In this document: piece by piece, positions 59,996-64,000 of the stretch
How positions within the stretch are numbered: the first letter of the stretch is position 1
Layout of the letters: each line of letters begins with the position of its first letter
From: Azotobacter vinelandii CA
GTDB lineage: Bacteria; Pseudomonadota; Gammaproteobacteria; Pseudomonadales; Pseudomonadaceae
Assembly (NCBI RefSeq): GCF_000380335.1
Contig: NC_021149.1
Coordinates: 3,772,501 to 3,836,500 of the forward strand
DNA: 64,000 nt
Reading direction: 5' to 3'
Notes under the pieces: model-generated
What the model was told of the DNA's origin: nothing
The model's input: the letters and a program-made list of their open reading frames with translations, nothing else
The model's database searches: none
Made by a program: the position numbers and the translations under genes

Positions 59996-61648
59996 ATGCG
60001 CCATCCGCTGCGGCCTCTGTTCGCCCTGTGCACGTGCCTGCCTGTCTGTAGCGTCCTCGCGGCCATACTTCCCGATGCGGGCCGCCTGATCCAGGACATA
60101 GAATCCACGCCACTGTCCATCCCCACGCCCCAGCGCCTCGACCTGACCCTGCCGGAAAGCGGCAACGAGCAGGTGACCGCCGGCGGCCCGAAACTGTCGG
60201 TCAAGGCATTTCGCCTCAGCGGCAACCAGGCCATTCCGAGCAGCGAACTCCTGCCCCTGCTCGATGACCTGAAAGGCCGCGACCTCGGTCTTGCCGAGTT
60301 GCAACAGGCCGCCTGGCGTCTCTCCAACCACTATCGCCAGCGCGGCTATCCGCTCGCCCGCGCCTACCTGCCACCCCAGGAGATCGACCGGGGCATCGTC
60401 GAGATCGCCCTGCTCGAAGGCCGTTACGGCCAGATCCGCCTGCAGAACGGCTCGCACGTCGGCAACCGTGTCCTCGCGAGGCCGCTCTCTCTCCTGGAAA
60501 GCGGGGCCGCGGTCGAGGGCAAGGCGCTCGAGCGCAGCCTGCTGCTATTGCAGGACACCCCCGGCGTCGAGGTCAGGTCCACCCTGCGTCCCGGCGCCAG
60601 CGTCGGCACCACCGACCTGATCGTCGAGACCCGCCCGGCCCCGCTGCTGAGCGGCTCCCTCGATGCGGACAACCATGGCAATCGCTTCATGGGCCAGAAT
60701 CGCCTGGGCCTCACTCTCAACCTGAACAGTCCGCTGGGTCTGGGCGACCTGCTGACCCTGCGCGGCATGCGCTCCGACGAAGGCCAGAATTACCGGCGCA
60801 TCGTCTATCAGCTACCGCTCGGTCCGGCCGGCACCCAGCTCGGTGTGGCCTACTCCGACATGGACTACGAACTGTCCAAGGACTTCGACGAACTGGACGC
60901 TCACGGCAATGCCCGCATCGTCACGGCCTTCGTGCTGCAGCCGCTGATCCGCAGCCGCGCCTTCAACCTCTACGGCCACCTGCAGTTCGAGGACAAATTC
61001 CTCGAAGACGATATCGATCTGTTCTCCAGCCGCAGCGACAAGCGCCTGCGCAACTGGAGCGCGACCCTCAGCGGCAACGCCCAGGACAGCCTGGGTGGTG
61101 TCACCGGTTTCGCCCTGACCTACACCCACGGCGATCTGAACATCGACAGCGGCGACGTGGAGCGGCTGGATGCGGCCACCGCCCGCACCCAGGGCAGCTT
61201 CAACAAGTGGAACCCGGCCATCCTGCGCCTGCAACGCCTGACCGAACGCCTCAGCCTCTACATCCACCTGCAGGCCCAGCTCAGCGACGGCAACCTCGAC
61301 TCCGCGGAAAAATTCTGGCTCGGCGGCCCCTACGGCGTGCGCGCCTATCCGCAGGGCGAAGCCACCGGCGACCAGGGCTGGCTGGCCAACATCGAGCTGC
61401 GCTACGCCCTGACCCCGGCCTGGCAGTTCTCCACCTTCATCGACCACGGCGAGGTGCATCTGAACGAGGACACCTGGGACGCCGGCGACAACCACCGCAG
61501 GCTTTCCGGCGCCGGGGTCGGCGTCGGTTGGAACGACCATGGCTGGCGGATCAGCGTCGTCTCCGCCTGGAAACTCGGCAGCGAGCGTACCGAGAGCGAT
61601 GTCAATCGCACGCCACGCCTCTGGGCTCAACTGGTCCGCTATTTTTAA
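59996..61648 (+). CDS. Two-partner secretion transporter TpsB (ShlB/FhaC family)
   Basis: This encodes 550 residues. A signal peptide, then POTRA domains (FRLSGNQAIPSSELLPLL; LSNHYRQRGYPLARAYLPPQEI) and a 16-strand barrel with GGPYGVRAYPQGEATGDQG. It exports the TpsA protein encoded downstream through the outer membrane. Confidence 0.93.
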   Translation: MRHPLRPLFALCTCLPVCSVLAAILPDAGRLIQDIESTPLSIPTPQRLDLTLPESGNEQVTAGGPKLSVKAFRLSGNQAIPSSELLPLLDDLKGRDLGLAELQQAAWRLSNHYRQRGYPLARAYLPPQEIDRGIVEIALLEGRYGQIRLQNGSHVGNRVLARPLSLLESGAAVEGKALERSLLLLQDTPGVEVRSTLRPGASVGTTDLIVETRPAPLLSGSLDADNHGNRFMGQNRLGLTLNLNSPLGLGDLLTLRGMRSDEGQNYRRIVYQLPLGPAGTQLGVAYSDMDYELSKDFDELDAHGNARIVTAFVLQPLIRSRAFNLYGHLQFEDKFLEDDIDLFSSRSDKRLRNWSATLSGNAQDSLGGVTGFALTYTHGDLNIDSGDVERLDAATARTQGSFNKWNPAILRLQRLTERLSLYIHLQAQLSDGNLDSAEKFWLGGPYGVRAYPQGEATGDQGWLANIELRYALTPAWQFSTFIDHGEVHLNEDTWDAGDNHRRLSGAGVGVGWNDHGWRISVVSAWKLGSERTESDVNRTPRLWAQLVRYF

Positions 61649-61744
61649 AGCGAGCGCGCCTCATCACCGAGCAGGCAGTACGGCCCTGGCGCATCGATCA
61701 TGTCCACAGTCGTACGCACGCCCATCGGAAGGGGACACGCCACC

Positions 61745-64000
61745 ATGAACAGGATATTCGACGTCATCTGGAGTCATGCGCAAAACGCCTGGGTCGTCAC
61801 CAGCGAACGCACCGTCAGGCGCGGCAAACCCGGCAGGCTGCGCCTGCCGATCCTGGCCCTGTGCCTTTCGCCACTCCCCCTGCAGGCCGCCGACCTGCCC
61901 GAAGGCGGACAAATCGTCCTGGGCGACGGCCTCATCGGCACACCCGCGAGCAACAACCTGCAGATCCTGCAGAACAGCCGGAAGCTGGCCATCGACTGGC
62001 AGCGGTTCGACATCGGCGCGGACAAGAGCGTGACCTTCCGGCAGCCGGACAGCGGCGCTATCGCCCTGAACCGGGTGATCGGCAGCGATGGCAGCGCCAT
62101 CCTCGGCAAGCTGGATGCGAACGGTCAGGTATTTCTGATCAACCCCAACGGCATCCTCTTCGGCCAGGGCGCCAGCGTGAACGTCGGCGGCCTGGTCGCC
62201 TCGACCCTGGACCTCGGCAACGAGGACTTCGAGGCCGGCAGCTACCGCTTCAAGGCCAACGGCCGCCCGGCCGGCATCAATAACCTGGGCAGCATCGCCG
62301 CCAGCGACGGCGGCTCGGTGGCCCTGCTCGGCGGCCAGGTCGGCAATGACGGAGTCATCCAGGCGAAGCTGGGCACCGTGGTCCTGGCCGCCGGCGACCA
62401 GATAACCCTCGACTTCGCCGGCGACGGCCTGCTCAATGTCCAGGTCGACCGGGCCGCTGCCGATGCCCTGGCCCACAACGGCAAGCTGATCGCGGCCGAT
62501 GGCGGCAGCGTGGTCATGACCGCCGGGAGCGGCGATGCGCTGCTGAAGACGGTGGTCAACAACGAAGGCGTCATCGAGGCGCGGACCCTGGGCAACAGGA
62601 ACGGCAGGATCGCCCTGCTCGGCGACACGGGCCAGGGCATCGTCCAGGTCGGTGGCAGCCTGGACGCCTCGGCCCCGGACACGGGCGACGGCGGCTTCAT
62701 CGAAACCAGCGGCGCCACGGTACGGGTCGCCGACACGGCCAGGGTGACCACCAGGGCCGGCACGGGCAAGACCGGCACCTGGCGCATCGAGCCGAGCGAC
62801 CTCAGCATCGGCGCCGGCGGCTCGCCGGCCGGCAGCAGTATCGGCGCCGATACGCTATCGGCCAACCTGGCGGCCACCAACGTCGAAGTGGCGAGCGGCA
62901 ACGACGGCACCGGCCCCGGCGATATCGAGGTCAATGCCGCCGTCGGCTGGAGTGCCGTCACCACGCTGACCCTCACCGCGCACAACGACATCGATATCCG
63001 TGCCGATATCGACGCCACCGGCAACGGCGCGGGCCTGGCGCTGAATCCCGGCGGCAACGCCGGCTACCGCCTGTTCAACGGCGCCAGCATCACCCTTTCA
63101 GGCAACGGCGCCCGCTTCTCCGTGAACGGCGACCTCTACACCCTGATCCAGGATCTCGCGGCCCTGCAGGACATCGCTGGCGGCGATCCGGGCGGCCGCT
63201 ACGCATTGGGCAACGACATCGCCGCCAGCGATACCGGTACCTGGAACGGCGGCGCCGGCTTCGAGCCGATCGGCAACGGCGAAACCCCCTTCACCGGCAT
63301 CTTCGACGGACTGGGACACAGGATTTCCGGACTGACCATCGACCGGACGACGAGCGACAACGTCGGCTTGTTCGGCACGACACAGGGCGCAACCATACGC
63401 CGGTTGGGACTGACCGATACCAGCATTCTGGGCCTGAGCCGCGTTGGCGGCCTGGTCGGCAAGGCCTCGTCCAGCACACTCGACTCGGTCTATTCCATCG
63501 GCAACGTCAACGGTTACCAGTACATCGGCGGACTGGTGGGGGAAAACAGCGGCCTGATCGCCAACAGCCACGGCATCGGCGCTGTCGGCGGCGAAAGTTT
63601 CGTGGGCGGGCTGGTCGGCAGCAACAGCGGCCAGCTCATCGGCACCTTCGCCCGCGCCAGCGTGACCGGCACGGCATCCAGCATCGGCGGACTGGCAGGC
63701 TCCAACTCGGGCGTGCTTATGGGCAACTTCGCCATCGGCGACACCCTGGGCGACACCCATGTCGGTGGCCTGGTGGGGAGCAACGACGGCGGCATGGTCG
63801 CGGGCAACTACAGCCTCGGACAAGTCGGCGGGAATACCGGCGTCGGCGGTCTGGCAGGCGCCAATCTCGCCGGTCTCATCGCCGCCAACTACAGCAACGC
63901 CGTGGTCGGCGGAAACGTCGATACCGGAGGCCTGGCAGGCCTCAATCTCGGTGGCCTGGTGGCGGGCGGCGGCTTCGGCATCAGCATGCCCGGGGAACTG
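61745..64000 (+). CDS. Filamentous-haemagglutinin-like exoprotein TpsA, 3' end outside window
   Basis: This reads open from 61745 to the edge, 752 codons. An extended signal peptide (MNRIFDVIWSHAQNAWVVTSE, ESPR type) is followed by the TPS domain with NLQILQNS and NPNGILFG at 133-140. From about residue 500 GLUG-type repeats occur (VGGLVGSNSGQLIG, IGGLAGSNSG). GGAAGGGG precedes the ATG. Secreted adhesin or toxin carrier; the C-terminal end that would tell is not in the window. Confidence 0.92.
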   Translation, partial: MNRIFDVIWSHAQNAWVVTSERTVRRGKPGRLRLPILALCLSPLPLQAADLPEGGQIVLGDGLIGTPASNNLQILQNSRKLAIDWQRFDIGADKSVTFRQPDSGAIALNRVIGSDGSAILGKLDANGQVFLINPNGILFGQGASVNVGGLVASTLDLGNEDFEAGSYRFKANGRPAGINNLGSIAASDGGSVALLGGQVGNDGVIQAKLGTVVLAAGDQITLDFAGDGLLNVQVDRAAADALAHNGKLIAADGGSVVMTAGSGDALLKTVVNNEGVIEARTLGNRNGRIALLGDTGQGIVQVGGSLDASAPDTGDGGFIETSGATVRVADTARVTTRAGTGKTGTWRIEPSDLSIGAGGSPAGSSIGADTLSANLAATNVEVASGNDGTGPGDIEVNAAVGWSAVTTLTLTAHNDIDIRADIDATGNGAGLALNPGGNAGYRLFNGASITLSGNGARFSVNGDLYTLIQDLAALQDIAGGDPGGRYALGNDIAASDTGTWNGGAGFEPIGNGETPFTGIFDGLGHRISGLTIDRTTSDNVGLFGTTQGATIRRLGLTDTSILGLSRVGGLVGKASSSTLDSVYSIGNVNGYQYIGGLVGENSGLIANSHGIGAVGGESFVGGLVGSNSGQLIGTFARASVTGTASSIGGLAGSNSGVLMGNFAIGDTLGDTHVGGLVGSNDGGMVAGNYSLGQVGGNTGVGGLAGANLAGLIAANYSNAVVGGNVDTGGLAGLNLGGLVAGGGFGISMPGEL

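Overview
The window is high-GC DNA of a Pseudomonas-type gammaproteobacterium. The genes right of about 38 kb (rimO, olsBA, an ArsR regulator with an OYE-family reductase, sodB, a bifA-like gene, and an imelysin / di-heme oxidoreductase / imelysin / DUF1513 operon) are typical of Pseudomonadaceae. No tRNA, rRNA, insertion sequence or CRISPR array was recognised.

From the left edge to about 36-37 kb is a P2-like prophage that enters from outside the window. Its leftward early operon (7585 to below 1) carries a Cro/gp16-like protein, a YmfL-type regulator, an AntA/AntB antirepressor, an Ogr/Delta zinc-finger late activator, a large TOPRIM primase-helicase, a DUF2528 protein and a large serine recombinase cut by the window edge. 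Opposite it are two HTH genes, the first the likely repressor, and an AT-richer DUF2971 cargo gene. The late genes lie in P2 order, read leftward: O-N-M-L-X, holin, endolysin, LysB/LysC spanins, R, S; then V-W-J-I-H and fibre genes; then FI-FII-E/E'-T-U-D. P and Q run rightward at 31.7-34.5 kb. Three near-identical palindromes, TGTAGCG(C/T)GGC(G/A)CGCTACA, stand just upstream of O/P, V and FI, where P2 has its Ogr-dependent late promoters.

Accessory genes sit at three places: DUF2971 beside the repressor; modules behind gene D (DUF4160/DUF2442, and a colicin-E3-type RNase with a small partner and an ImmA/IrrE peptidase) interleaved with two decayed copies of the 3' end of D; and an AT-rich AAA-type ATPase gene behind the portal gene Q. 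Right of the ATPase is about 1 kb without genes that holds repeated GGTTAGAAA / GGTTGGAAA motifs around an AT-rich core, a candidate origin. A stranded spanin gene lies between this and rimO.

From rimO rightward the DNA looks chromosomal: a lipoprotein gene, an alpha-E / circularly permuted ATP-grasp pair, a PfpI-like protein, a phospholipase-D/cardiolipin-synthase, a serine hydrolase, a decayed metallo-beta-lactamase-fold gene, ornithine-lipid synthesis genes olsBA behind a likely Pho box, an ACP phosphodiesterase, an ArsR/ene-reductase unit, a coiled-coil membrane protein, sodB, a c-di-GMP phosphodiesterase, an iron-linked imelysin operon behind a possible Fur box, and a two-partner secretion pair whose exoprotein gene leaves the window.
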